DNA from: a virus
DNA length: 37,288 nt
Virus record (IMG/VR): IMGVR_UViG_3300009618_000018
Coordinates: 1-37,288 of that record
Reading direction: 5' to 3' (one strand)
Part shown: positions 6,282 to 12,490 of the stretch, in pieces
How positions within the stretch are numbered: the first letter of the stretch is position 1
Layout: the number at the start of each line of letters is the position of its first letter
Notes under the pieces: model-generated
Told to the model about the DNA's origin: nothing
Database searches by the model: none
What the model saw: the letters and a program-made list of their open reading frames with translations, nothing else
Translations under genes and position numbers: made by a program

Positions 6282-6904
6282 CACTGGCGCTCCGCAATGG
6301 CCGTGAGTGCGATGGCGCGCATGCGCACCAGGTCGCTGCGCGCGGCGTAGAGCCGCTCGCAGATCAGCAGCGGATTGCTGCCGAGCCGATGCCAGAAGGC
6401 GAGTTCGCCGATGCGGTGCTGCGAATCGCGGTCCTCGCGATGGCAGCAGGCGCACAGCGGCGCGGCCCAACGATCATCTGGTTTTCTCCCTATGCCACTG
6501 TGCTTGCCGTGGGCGCCGGATTGCATGCGCACGTGAGCAGCTTCGCCGCATGGATCCATGCCGCACTTGAGGCAGGGCAATTGGCGGATTATCGCCAGAT
6601 AGGCCGGATCGCTCGCCTCACGCGGCAATGGCTGCGGCGCGACGCCGTCGATGCGTTTGAGCAGCTCACCGGGCTTCGCCAATGGGGCAACGCGCTGCGG
6701 CTGTGGCATCGGCTTGAGCTTCCAGCGATAACGCTGGCGATCGATCTTCTCAGAGGCGATTTTGCCGTAGGCCGCCAGCTTCGATAGCGTTCCCGAGGCG
6801 TTGTAGGACGTCATATTGAGGCGCGCGGCGACCTCGGCGCTGGTGAGGCCATCGGGCTCAGCGGCGGCGAGCGTGGCGACGATTTGGTCGATGCGCTCAC
6901 TCAT
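6281..6904 (-). CDS. HNH-like (DUF968-type) nuclease with N-terminal winged helix
   Basis: 207 residues from ATG 6904. Residues about 1-62 form a winged HTH (IDQIVATLAAAEPDGLTSAEVA, SYNASGTLSKLAAYGKI). The C-terminal part carries CLKCGMDPCGEAAHVRM, a Gly/His-rich loop ending in GIGRKPDDRWAAPLC, and ACCHREDRDSQHR. The order Cys pair - AAHV - GRKPDD - PLC..CH - H is that of the phage HNH-fold recombination nucleases (DUF968 or Rap-like). It probably resolves or nicks branched DNA during replication or recombination. The start lies just downstream of the strong leftward hairpin at 6921-6963. Confidence 0.78.
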   Translation of the reverse strand: MSERIDQIVATLAAAEPDGLTSAEVAARLNMTSYNASGTLSKLAAYGKIASEKIDRQRYRWKLKPMPQPQRVAPLAKPGELLKRIDGVAPQPLPREASDPAYLAIIRQLPCLKCGMDPCGEAAHVRMQSGAHGKHSGIGRKPDDRWAAPLCACCHREDRDSQHRIGELAFWHRLGSNPLLICERLYAARSDLVRMRAIALTAIAERQ

Positions 6905-6920
6905 GGCCGCGCTCCATCAG

Positions 6921-6963
6921 AAAAGGCGCGCGAGCCGGCTGGCCGAAGCCAGCCGACTCGCGC
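6921..6963 (-). terminator. Leftward intrinsic terminator with UUCG loop
   Basis: On the minus strand, a 7-bp stem (GCGCGAG/CTCGCGC), a 2-by-2 mismatch, and a second 7-bp stem (GGCTGGC/GCCAGCC) are capped by a UUCG tetraloop closed by C-G. GCC and a run of four T residues follow. It lies between the first gene of the PL transcript and the rest of the early operon, the position of tL1 in lambda. On the plus strand no T-run follows, so it is leftward only. Confidence 0.7.
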
Positions 6964-7010
6964 TTCCATCGCCCGAGCTCTGGAAAGCTGACGATGGAGA
7001 GGGATTTGCG

Positions 7011-7232
7011 ATGTGGTTTTACGAAACCTCGTACGGGACGTTTTCGATCCGGCGGCGCGAGGACGGCCGCTATGTCTGCTTTTTCGAAGACGAGGCCCTG
7101 GAGTCGCATGAAAGTCCTCAAGCGTGCGCCTATGCGTTGGGGTCCGGCACCTGCACCTGGCCGTCAGTCGGCGATCCGTCATTGCTCGGCGTGCCCGAAG
7201 AGCTTTCCGCTTGGCGCCGGGCGCGGTCGTAG
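7011..7232 (+). CDS. Small conserved protein on the opposite strand of the early operon
   Basis: 73 residues from ATG 7011 with a GGAGAGGG element 8 bases upstream. The sequence (FYETSYGTFSIRRREDGRYVCFFEDE, HESPQACAYALGSGTCTWPSVGD, SLLGVPEELSAW) fits a short family I recognise from proteobacterial and phage genomes. In that family a beta-sheet is followed by a spacer and an IPxxLxxW end; function is unknown. It runs rightward inside the leftward operon and its last 103 bases overlap the convergent gene at 7130-7537. It is probably an independently expressed cargo gene. Confidence 0.7.
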   Translation: MWFYETSYGTFSIRRREDGRYVCFFEDEALESHESPQACAYALGSGTCTWPSVGDPSLLGVPEELSAWRRARS

Positions 7233-7537
7233 GCTTCGAGTGCCTGGCCGAGGCACCGCGTCATGGTGCGGATTTCCCCGACCGGCAGGCGGAACGTGAA
7301 GATCCAGCCGTCGGGGTCCTCGAACGACAGCATCATGGTGCCGTCGGGATTGGTGCGGCCGGCCGGCAGCATGCGCGTGAGCACCGGCCTGGCGCCGGCG
7401 TACGATGGCTCGGCGCGCTTGCGCGGCAGTTCGGCTTCGCGATCGCGCGGCAATTCGGCCAGCACATTGCGGCGCGCCTGATCGGCCAGAGCGTCGATCC
7501 GCGCCTGATCACTCTCGGCTTGCCCGCTCGACGCCAC
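7130..7537 (-). CDS. First gene of the PL operon, unknown function
   Basis: 135 residues from GTG 7537, with GGGAG about 6 bases before it and promoter PL about 40 bases upstream. The N-terminal half is a charged helix (SDQARIDALADQARRNVLAELP). The middle (GTMMLSFEDPDGWIFTFRLPVGEIRTMTRCLGQALEAYDRARR) has the beta-strand plus helix look of short conserved prophage proteins. The final 26 residues lie antisense to the 7011-7232 gene and look disordered. In position it matches lambda N, being the first PL gene before a terminator, but it has no Arg-rich N-like motif. Confidence 0.65.
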   Translation of the reverse strand: MASSGQAESDQARIDALADQARRNVLAELPRDREAELPRKRAEPSYAGARPVLTRMLPAGRTNPDGTMMLSFEDPDGWIFTFRLPVGEIRTMTRCLGQALEAYDRARRQAESSSGTPSNDGSPTDGQVQVPDPNA

Positions 7538-7578
7538 CGCGCTCTCCCATGCGCCCGGGGAATCGGGCGATGGGGGCT

Positions 7579-7606
7579 ACTGTAGCGATTAGCGCTACGG
7601 CGTCAA
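7579..7606 (-). promoter_or_regulatory. Early leftward promoter PL
   Basis: On the minus strand, -35 TTGACG (7606-7601), a 16-base spacer and -10 TACAGT (7584-7579). Operator O1 fills the spacer and reaches into the -10 box. The predicted start is near 7572, about 35 bases before GTG 7537. The geometry is identical to that of PR. Confidence 0.7.
7582..7598. promoter_or_regulatory. Repressor operator O1
   Basis: GTAGCGATTAGCGCTAC is an inverted repeat with 6-bp arms GTAGCG/CGCTAC and a 5-base centre. It lies between the -35 and -10 boxes of PL. It is one of four 17-bp copies in the immunity region, so the bound repressor would block polymerase directly. Confidence 0.78.
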
Positions 7607-7613
7607 GTGTGAC

Positions 7614-7630
7614 GTAGTGAATTTCGCTAC
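7614..7630. promoter_or_regulatory. Repressor operator O2
   Basis: GTAGTGAATTTCGCTAC is the same 17-bp element with one arm mismatch. Its centre is 32 bases from that of O1, about three helical turns, so two repressor dimers could bind side by side on one face of the DNA. Confidence 0.68.
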
Positions 7631-7633
7631 ACG

Positions 7634-7969
7634 CTACTTAATGGCGCCATTGAGCGTGTACCAGCATTCCGTTTCGCCAGGGATGCGAACGCAATGGTGG
7701 CCGAAAAAATGACTTTCTTGGATGACCACGCGTTGGCCGGCCTCCAGCCATCGGCAATTGCCAGACGCCAGGGCCAGAAAAAACAATTTATTTGCGGCTT
7801 CGAAATCCTTCTGGGCCATGAAAGTTGTAATCTTGTCAAAGAGTTCAGCATCGTGGCAGCCGGGCACACGGCCAATTATTTCAAAGGTGACCGGTTGCGA
7901 TTGTGCTGGCCAGCTGACGGCAAAGCCGCAACCCGCCAGGCAGCATACGGTGGCAACGGTTTTCCACAT
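7634..7969 (-). CDS. Secreted or lipoprotein-like product coupled to the repressor
   Basis: 111 residues from ATG 7969. The start is preceded by GGAGGAG, which begins within the TAG stop of the repressor gene, so the two are co-translated. The N-terminus MWKTVATVCCLAGCGFAVS is a short signal sequence. LAGC could be a lipobox; otherwise cleavage after AQS is likely. The mature part carries four cysteines (PGCHD, GNCRW, HHCVR, TECWY), suited to disulphides in the periplasm. Expression from the prophage state makes it a candidate lysogenic-conversion or superinfection-exclusion protein; that role is inference. Confidence 0.72.
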   Translation of the reverse strand: MWKTVATVCCLAGCGFAVSWPAQSQPVTFEIIGRVPGCHDAELFDKITTFMAQKDFEAANKLFFLALASGNCRWLEAGQRVVIQESHFFGHHCVRIPGETECWYTLNGAIK

Positions 7970-7979
7970 CTCTCTCCTC

Positions 7980-8597
7980 CTACAAATCGAGCACGCTGCG
8001 GCGAACCCGGCCAATCACCTCAGCATCCTTGCTGCGATTGAGAAAGATTGGCTCGTGCATCGGGTTGGTCGAACACGGCGCGAGATAAGGCGGCGATGCA
8101 TGCCAGCGTTTGTAAGTCGTCTCGCCGCGGACCGCAAACACATAGAAGCGATCGGGATGCAGCTCCCGATCGTGTCGGTTCACAATGATGACCGACTGGT
8201 CCGGAGAAACCCGGTTCATTGAATCGCCTTCCACGCGCAGCGCGAAGAAATTGCCTCTTCCGAGGTCGGCGAATGCGAGCAGTGGCACATCCTCGACGGG
8301 CACTTGGGTGCTGGCATCGGCGAGGGAGCCCGCGCTCACCCAGGATATGAGAGGTACCAGGGTGATTCGCTCTGACGATCGAGTCGGCGCCGGAAAGCCG
8401 GTAATCTCTTCCACCGCGAGCATCTCCAGCCCGCTCAGTTCCCGCTTTCCTTTGATCACCTTATTGATGATGGAGCGGTCTTCGTCGACGCGGCGCAGTT
8501 TCCTATGCACACGCCGGGAAAGCTCGGATTGGCCCATATTTCCGGCATGAGCGAGCGCCTGTGTCACCCACCGGGAAAGTGCATTTGCGGACATCAT
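7980..8597 (-). CDS. S24/LexA-type self-cleaving phage repressor
   Basis: 205 residues from ATG 8597; ATG 8594 is equally possible. The N-terminal part holds an HTH (QSELSRRVHRKL, RSIINKVIKGKREL). The C-terminal domain is a peptidase S24: cleavage site SAG|SL with Ala89-Gly90, nucleophile Ser126 in EGDSMN, and general base Lys163 in TTYKRW. It should dimerise, bind the four 17-bp operators, and cleave itself when RecA is activated by DNA damage. Operator O3 lies 8 bases upstream of its start, so it probably controls itself. A longer frame to 8645 crosses O3 and is less likely. Confidence 0.9.
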   Translation of the reverse strand: MMSANALSRWVTQALAHAGNMGQSELSRRVHRKLRRVDEDRSIINKVIKGKRELSGLEMLAVEEITGFPAPTRSSERITLVPLISWVSAGSLADASTQVPVEDVPLLAFADLGRGNFFALRVEGDSMNRVSPDQSVIIVNRHDRELHPDRFYVFAVRGETTYKRWHASPPYLAPCSTNPMHEPIFLNRSKDAEVIGRVRRSVLDL

Positions 8598-8604
8598 AGC
8601 AAGC

Positions 8605-8621
8605 GTAGCGTTAAGCGCTAC
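8605..8621. promoter_or_regulatory. Repressor operator O3
   Basis: GTAGCGTTAAGCGCTAC has perfect 6-bp arms and a 5-base centre. It lies immediately upstream of the repressor start and suggests autoregulation. A convincing repressor promoter was not found; a weak -10 (TTAACG on the minus strand) would lie inside this operator. Confidence 0.75.
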
Positions 8622-8654
8622 GTCCGTCTGTGGCGTAAATCGCAACGGGAGGGC

Positions 8655-8682
8655 TTGCCTTGGTAGCGAAAATCGCTACAGT
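8655..8682 (+). promoter_or_regulatory. Early rightward promoter PR
   Basis: -35 TTGCCT (8655-8660), 16-base spacer, -10 TACAGT (8677-8682). The spacer is filled by operator O4 exactly as in PL. The predicted start near 8689 leaves almost no leader before ATG 8693, so the Cro-like mRNA may be leaderless. Confidence 0.68.
8663..8679. promoter_or_regulatory. Repressor operator O4
   Basis: GTAGCGAAAATCGCTAC is the best copy, with 7-bp perfect arms GTAGCGA/TCGCTAC around AAA. It is embedded in PR. Confidence 0.8.
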
Positions 8683-8692
8683 GCCGGCCCGC

Positions 8693-8956
8693 ATGGAACC
8701 AGCACAGAGGATCATCAAGAAGCTCGGCGGTCCTTCGGCGGTCGCCGCGTTGCTCAACCTTCACCGGACGCGCGTCTCCAGCTGGCAGCGGTCGCGCGCG
8801 TCGGGAGGAACAGGGGGCGAAATTCCGCAGCGGCATATTCGGCCGCTGCTTGAGCACGCCAAGGAGCGCGGCATTGCGCTGCGTCTCGCCGATTTTTTTG
8901 CCAAGCCCGGGAGCGCATCAGCGCATGGGAAGGCCGCGAAGTCGCGCGCCGCGTAG
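8693..8956 (+). CDS. Cro/YdaS-like HTH protein
   Basis: 87 residues. ATG 8693 is chosen because longer frames begin inside operator O4. Residues about 1-45 (MEPAQRIIKKLGGPSAVAALL, HRTRVSSWQRSR) form a YdaS/Cro-like helix-turn-helix. In this family the Gly-Gly before the second helix and the RVSSWQ recognition helix are typical. IPQRHIRPLLEHAKERGI completes the fold. It is divergent from the repressor and first on PR, the classic position for the anti-repressor Cro. It probably binds the same operators to commit the phage to lytic growth. Confidence 0.82.
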   Translation: MEPAQRIIKKLGGPSAVAALLNLHRTRVSSWQRSRASGGTGGEIPQRHIRPLLEHAKERGIALRLADFFAKPGSASAHGKAAKSRAA

Positions 8957-9109
8957 GTCTTTTCTGTTCGGTTTGCGTAGCCCTCCGGGGCCTTCGAGTT
9001 TCGCCGCGCCGGCATCGTGCGCGGCGCCGGCGGGAGAGTCGAATCCGGTCCGCGGCTTAGCCTATGGACGAATGTGGAGAAGTCGATGGACGGAACGGCG
9101 TTGGCGATC

Positions 9110-9403
9110 TCAGTCCGGCTTTGCGACGGCGCGGAGGGTGGCCTGATTGGCAAACGCGACGCGTGCCTTGGCGTCGACGTGCAGATGGCGAGCGGCGCAG
9201 AAGACGAGGAACTCCTCCGGATCGATTACGGCGCGAACGACGACCTGTCCGCTGCGCTTGATGTCGCGCTCGAGGCGCTCGGCCTTTTCGCGCCAAATCT
9301 CATAGGTGGGCGGGAGCAGGTGGGCATCCTCCATGATCGCGAGAATGCGCGAGTAATCCTGCGGGCGATACCAAGGAATGCCGGTCGCTTGCAGCCGGGC
9401 CAT
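9110..9403 (-). CDS. Conserved hypothetical protein facing left
   Basis: 97 residues from ATG 9403. The block TGIPWYRPQDYSRILAIMEDAH, then PTYEIWREKAERLERD, then VRAVIDPEEFLVFCAARHLH and DAKARVAFANQATLRAV looks like a compact alpha/beta protein. I recognise this type from many Bradyrhizobium-group genomes, where it is unannotated. It is oriented against the PR operon, so it is either silent in lytic growth or driven by its own promoter in the 96-base divergent gap. A 13-bp inverted repeat (CCGGC-TTA-GCCGG, 9407-9419) abuts its start and could control it. Confidence 0.7.
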   Translation of the reverse strand: MARLQATGIPWYRPQDYSRILAIMEDAHLLPPTYEIWREKAERLERDIKRSGQVVVRAVIDPEEFLVFCAARHLHVDAKARVAFANQATLRAVAKPD

Positions 9404-9445
9404 GTGCCGGCTTAGCCGGATACGTCCCGAGTCGTGAAGTGCGGT

Positions 9446-9454
9446 TGTGGATAA
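9446..9454 (-). promoter_or_regulatory. Perfect DnaA box in a divergent gap
   Basis: TGTGGATAA on the plus strand is the reverse complement of the consensus TTATCCACA. It lies between the leftward gene at 9403 and the rightward gene at 9500. It could link expression to DnaA level or be part of an origin. A single box can occur by chance. Confidence 0.4.
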
Positions 9455-9499
9455 GTGGCGTTCCGCGCGTGATTTTTCAGCTTCGCAACGGGCAACGCC

Positions 9500-9724
9500 A
9501 TGGGGCAGTATTTCGGGCTTGGGCATCTATCAGACCGCGAGCCCCTCGCGCGCGCGCGCGAGGATGATCGGGGATTCTGCTGGCGCGACGTGCCATATGC
9601 GATCGCGATAGCGCTCGTCGCAACCGCGCTGGCGCTGGCCATCGTCTTCGCGCTCGCCACCGTCACCTTCGGGCCGCCGCCGACGGTGCAGAGCCTGCTC
9701 GCCGCGATCGAGGGGCTGTTCTGA
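9500..9724 (+). CDS. Small single-span membrane protein
   Basis: 74 residues from ATG 9500 to a TGA that overlaps the ATG of the GapR-like gene. A charged N-terminal half is followed by one hydrophobic segment ([20 protein letters not shown]) and a short tail. The start is uncertain because there is no strong ribosome-binding site; a GTG just before the membrane segment would give a much shorter product. It is probably an inner-membrane protein of unknown role, co-translated with the nucleoid protein that follows. Confidence 0.5.
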   Translation: MGQYFGLGHLSDREPLARAREDDRGFCWRDVPYAIAIALVATALALAIVFALATVTFGPPPTVQSLLAAIEGLF

Positions 9725-9969
9725 TGGATGCCCCTACCTTCGCCAAAGATCACCTGAAAGCCTTCGTCGAGCGCATCGAGCGCATGCAGGAGGAGAAGAA
9801 GGCGATCGGTGACGACATTGCCGACATCTACCGCGAGGCCAAGGGCAACGGCTTCAACGCCAAGGCGCTGCGGACGGTGGTGCGGCTGCGCGGCCAGGAC
9901 ATCAATGAGCGTAGGGAAGAGGAAGCCGTCCTCGAAACCTACATGCACGCCTTGGGGATGCTCGAATGA
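9724..9969 (+). CDS. GapR-like (DUF2312) nucleoid-associated protein
   Basis: 81 residues from ATG 9724. The whole protein matches DUF2312: [46 protein letters not shown], then [15 protein letters not shown]. In Caulobacter, GapR tetramers encircle overtwisted, AT-rich DNA ahead of moving polymerases and forks and help gyrase and topoisomerase IV. A phage copy could assist phage replication or disturb the host chromosome. It is coupled to genes before and after it (TGATG and ATGA overlaps) and lies two genes before a SciP-like regulator. Confidence 0.9.
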   Translation: MDAPTFAKDHLKAFVERIERMQEEKKAIGDDIADIYREAKGNGFNAKALRTVVRLRGQDINERREEEAVLETYMHALGMLE

Positions 9970-10361
9970 GCGGCCCGAACGCCCGCTACGCGCTGCCCGC
10001 CGACGAACGGCCGCCGGATTTGTCGGCGCCACTCGCGCAGAGCGAGACGGGCGAACCTTCACAACCGGGGGGGGCAGACTTGGTTGATGCGGCGGCGACC
10101 AGCGCGCCCGATTGGGCGGTCGGACTTACGCTGCCGCTCGAGACGATCAGGGCGCAACGGGCCGAAGCGATCCGCGCGCTCAATGACATCCTCGACCAGT
10201 CGGGCTTGGCGGAGCACGACCAGGATGCCGCGCTGATCGAGCACAAGCTGGCGATCTTGAATTTGGCGCTGCAGCGCACACAGGCACTCGCCGGCCGCGC
10301 CATCAAGCTCGTCGCGGCGTTGACGGCGCTGCAGCAGCGCAAGCGCAGAGAGGTGGCATGA
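9966..10361 (+). CDS. Hypothetical early protein, 131 aa
   Basis: ATG 9966 overlaps the GapR-like stop and the TGA overlaps the next ATG. The first 55 residues are Pro/Ala/Glu-rich and probably disordered. The rest forms long helices ([53 protein letters not shown]) suited to a coiled coil or helical bundle. I recognise no family. Its place between GapR-like and SciP-like genes suggests an accessory role with them. Confidence 0.65.
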   Translation: MSGPNARYALPADERPPDLSAPLAQSETGEPSQPGGADLVDAAATSAPDWAVGLTLPLETIRAQRAEAIRALNDILDQSGLAEHDQDAALIEHKLAILNLALQRTQALAGRAIKLVAALTALQQRKRREVA

Positions 10362-10621
10362 GCACCGCCGCCGCGCGATCGCGCGAGGAGCGCCGGCGGC
10401 TGCGCGGCGCGATGATGCGCCGCCTCGTGCTGACGCCGGTCAGGCGCTGGACGGCAAACCGCAAGCTGTATCTATGCATGGCAATCCGCGGCGGCGTGAT
10501 CACGCAAGCCGAAGCGATCGCCGCGCACAAGCTATCGGCCGACGAGCTCGTCGCTTGGCTCAACGCCGTCGAGCGGCGCGATTTCGAGGCGCTGCGCGCG
10601 CGCCAGCGGAGGGCGGCGTGA
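10358..10621 (+). CDS. SciP-like (DUF1153) regulator
   Basis: 87 residues from ATG 10358, overlapping both neighbours. A basic N-terminus leads to RRWTANRKLYLCMAIRGGVI, then TQAEAIAAHKLSADELVAWLNAVERRDFEALRARQ. This is the DUF1153 pattern RW-x3-RK-x4-AIRGG-x2-(S/T)-x2-EA...LS-x-EE-x2-W-x2-A. SciP of Caulobacter represses CtrA-dependent promoters in G1 by contacting CtrA and DNA. A phage version could retune the CtrA programme to favour replication. Family membership is clear from sequence; the effect on the host is inferred. Confidence 0.82.
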   Translation: MSTAAARSREERRRLRGAMMRRLVLTPVRRWTANRKLYLCMAIRGGVITQAEAIAAHKLSADELVAWLNAVERRDFEALRARQRRAA

Positions 10622-11211
10622 GCAACTGGCCGTTCGGCGCGTTGAAGGAGTTTTCCTACACGCTGATCATGGCCGACCCGCCGTGGCCCTACGAGCTGCG
10701 CTCGGAGAAGGGCGAGAGCAAGAGCTACGCCAAACACTACGGTGCAATGTCGCTGTGCGACATCGCCGCGCTGCCGGTCGGCCACCTCGTCCGCGGCGAC
10801 TGTCTGCTATGGCTGTGGGCGATCTCGCCGATGGTGCCCCACGCGATTTGGGTCATGAGCGAGTGGGGCTTCACCTGGACCGGCTTGATGCAGTGGCGGA
10901 AGGTGACGCGGCGCGGCAGGCCGCGCATGGGCACCGGCTATCGCGTCCGTTCGATGAGCGAGCCTGTGCTGCTCGGCAGCATCGGAAGTCCCAAACATAA
11001 GGCGTTCCTGTCGAGTTTCGACGGGATAGCGCGCGAGCACTCGCGCAAGCCAGATGAGGCTTTCGAATTGTGCGAGCGATGCATGCCGGACGCCTTCCGT
11101 GTCGAGCTGTTCTCGAGGCAATCACGGCCGGGCTGGGACACCTGGGGACTCGAAGCCGGCAAGTTCGATCCGGTGGTCACGCTGAATGCCCCGGTGCGAG
11201 ACGCCGCATGA
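10618..11211 (+). CDS. MT-A70-family adenine methyltransferase
   Basis: 197 residues from GTG 10618, overlapping the upstream TGA. The catalytic motif DPPW is at residues 20-23 (IMADPPWPY). GDCLLWLWAISPMVPHAI, GFTWTGLMQWRKV and SRKPDEAFELCERCMPDAFRVELFSRQSRPGWDTWGLE complete the MT-A70 fold. These enzymes transfer a methyl group from S-adenosylmethionine to N6 of adenine in DNA. Phages use them against restriction and to change regulatory methylation. No cognate nuclease is adjacent, so an orphan, possibly self-protecting role is likely. Confidence 0.92.
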   Translation: MSNWPFGALKEFSYTLIMADPPWPYELRSEKGESKSYAKHYGAMSLCDIAALPVGHLVRGDCLLWLWAISPMVPHAIWVMSEWGFTWTGLMQWRKVTRRGRPRMGTGYRVRSMSEPVLLGSIGSPKHKAFLSSFDGIAREHSRKPDEAFELCERCMPDAFRVELFSRQSRPGWDTWGLEAGKFDPVVTLNAPVRDAA

Positions 11212-11369
11212 GCGCGCCGCGCCGCACCGATTTTTGTTCGTCGCGTTTTCTTGTTGCGTTGGGGAATGAGCCTCTGTGGCGTGCGCCGAGGGCGCTGTTG
11301 CGTTTCGCCGTTGCGTCAGTCCGCCCACCGGCAGGGCTAAGACCGTGGCCGGTCGGAGTGCCTCCATGA
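11208..11369 (+). CDS. Small hypothetical protein, 53 aa
   Basis: ATG 11208 overlaps the methyltransferase stop (ATGA) and its TGA overlaps ATG 11366 of the next gene, so it fills the gap exactly. The product is basic and rich in Arg, Pro and Trp. I recognise no motif. Alternatively the frame only carries ribosomes to the replication gene, but the double overlap argues for translation. Confidence 0.5.
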   Translation: MSAPRRTDFCSSRFLVALGNEPLWRAPRALLRFAVASVRPPAGLRPWPVGVPP

Positions 11370-12490
11370 ACGTCAACCGCACCATGCAGCGGCTCGCCGA
11401 CGTGGCGGCCGCGGCGGAAAAGAAACTGCGGATGCGGCGGTTCAGCTGGCGGCGGAAGTTCAACGCCGGCCCGTACATGCACGCCGACGACAAGCGGCTC
11501 CGCCTGGTGGCGCGCCGCGTCGGTGCAATGCTGCCGGTGGTCGAGGCCTTCATCGACCGCCTCGATGATTTTGCCAATCAGAATACGCCGCGCGGCTCGG
11601 TCGAGGGCTTCTCGATCGAGGCGCTCGCTGCGCATTGGAGCCTGCCGAACGAGGACGTCCTGGCGCGCATCTACGCCGAGCTGGAAACGCCGGAAATCGG
11701 CTGGATCGACCAGGATTTCATCGTCGATTTCTGGGCCCGCAACCCCGACACCGAGGATGCCACGTCGGCGCAACGGCAGGCGCGATCGCGCGCTTTCAAG
11801 AAGGCGCTAACCGAGATCGCGCGGCAAGCTCGGCTCGGCTTCATCGACGAGGTCGAGCGCCGTTTGCGGGAGACAAAACTTTACGCGCTGAAGGAGCGCG
11901 CGCGCTGGGGGCTCGACGATTGGCGCGCTGAGCTGCGTGATATTCTGCAGTTATCCACCGAGGAGGTGCTGTCGCGTTGTGACACCGTGACAGTCACGAC
12001 CAGATCAGATCAGACAGTTTCTAAGACCGGCAATTCTGTGGACAACGTTGCCGCCGCCGCGAGCAGCGAGTCGCCAGGGCTGTCCGAAGGACAGGCCGGC
12101 GCAGTCGCGATCGATCCACAGATCAAAGCCGAGCTTTGGCTTTGCACACAAGGCAAGCGCATCGTCATCGAGCGGCTCGATGTCAACGCGACGCTGGCGG
12201 ATACGCGACTCGAGAGGTGGCTGCGGGACGTTTCCGGCGACCATGCGGCACTCGCCGAGATCATCGCGGCGGCCGACAAGGCCGATTATGTGGCCGCGCG
12301 CTTCCACAATCTCATCGTCGACCAGATCCGCCGCCACATCAGCCGCGTGGCCGGCCTACAGCTGCCGCTGATGCCGCCGAATCCGTCGAAGGTGCGTGCG
12401 GACCAGGCGGCCGAACAGCCCACGGGCGAGCTCGCCGTCGCGCTGACGCGGCTAGAAGACGGCCGCAAGCGAAGAGGAGGCCATGGCTGA
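11366..12490 (+). CDS. Candidate replication initiator or organiser
   Basis: 374 residues from ATG 11366; longer frames start inside the preceding gene. The N-terminal part has a phage winged-helix look at about 60-125 (MLPVVEAFIDRLDDFANQN, GFSIEALAAHWSLPNEDVLARIYAELET). Next come a basic helical section and a flexible linker at about 195-250. The C-terminal helical domain at about 255-345 is IKAELWLCTQGKRIVIERL, HAALAEIIAAADKADYVAARFHNLIVDQIRRH. The two-domain plan with DNA-level boxes in the linker recalls lambda O. The assignment rests on layout and location; no specific replication motif is seen. Confidence 0.6.
   Translation: MNVNRTMQRLADVAAAAEKKLRMRRFSWRRKFNAGPYMHADDKRLRLVARRVGAMLPVVEAFIDRLDDFANQNTPRGSVEGFSIEALAAHWSLPNEDVLARIYAELETPEIGWIDQDFIVDFWARNPDTEDATSAQRQARSRAFKKALTEIARQARLGFIDEVERRLRETKLYALKERARWGLDDWRAELRDILQLSTEEVLSRCDTVTVTTRSDQTVSKTGNSVDNVAAAASSESPGLSEGQAGAVAIDPQIKAELWLCTQGKRIVIERLDVNATLADTRLERWLRDVSGDHAALAEIIAAADKADYVAARFHNLIVDQIRRHISRVAGLQLPLMPPNPSKVRADQAAEQPTGELAVALTRLEDGRKRRGGHG
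11951..12121. other. Possible intragenic replication origin
   Basis: Within the linker-coding part of the candidate initiator gene are TTATCCACC (11951-11959) and TGTGGACAA (12037-12045), each 8 of 9 to the DnaA box, plus a weaker ATCCACAG near 12114. GTGAC (11979-11983), GTGAC (11987-11991) and inverted GTCAC (11993-11997) lie between them. They are followed by tandem CAGAT, CAGAT, CAGAC at 12001-12015. Repeats and DnaA boxes inside an initiator gene match lambda-type origins. Proof would need replication data. Confidence 0.4.

Noticed and set aside
6897-7121. Leftward 74-codon frame overlapping the nuclease start
   Set aside because: It would run through the strong terminator hairpin and antisense to the better-supported gene at 7011-7232, and its sequence has no family look.
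9017-9415. Rightward 132-codon frame
   Set aside because: The opposite strand (9110-9403) encodes a sequence with a recognisable conserved pattern, so this frame is its shadow.
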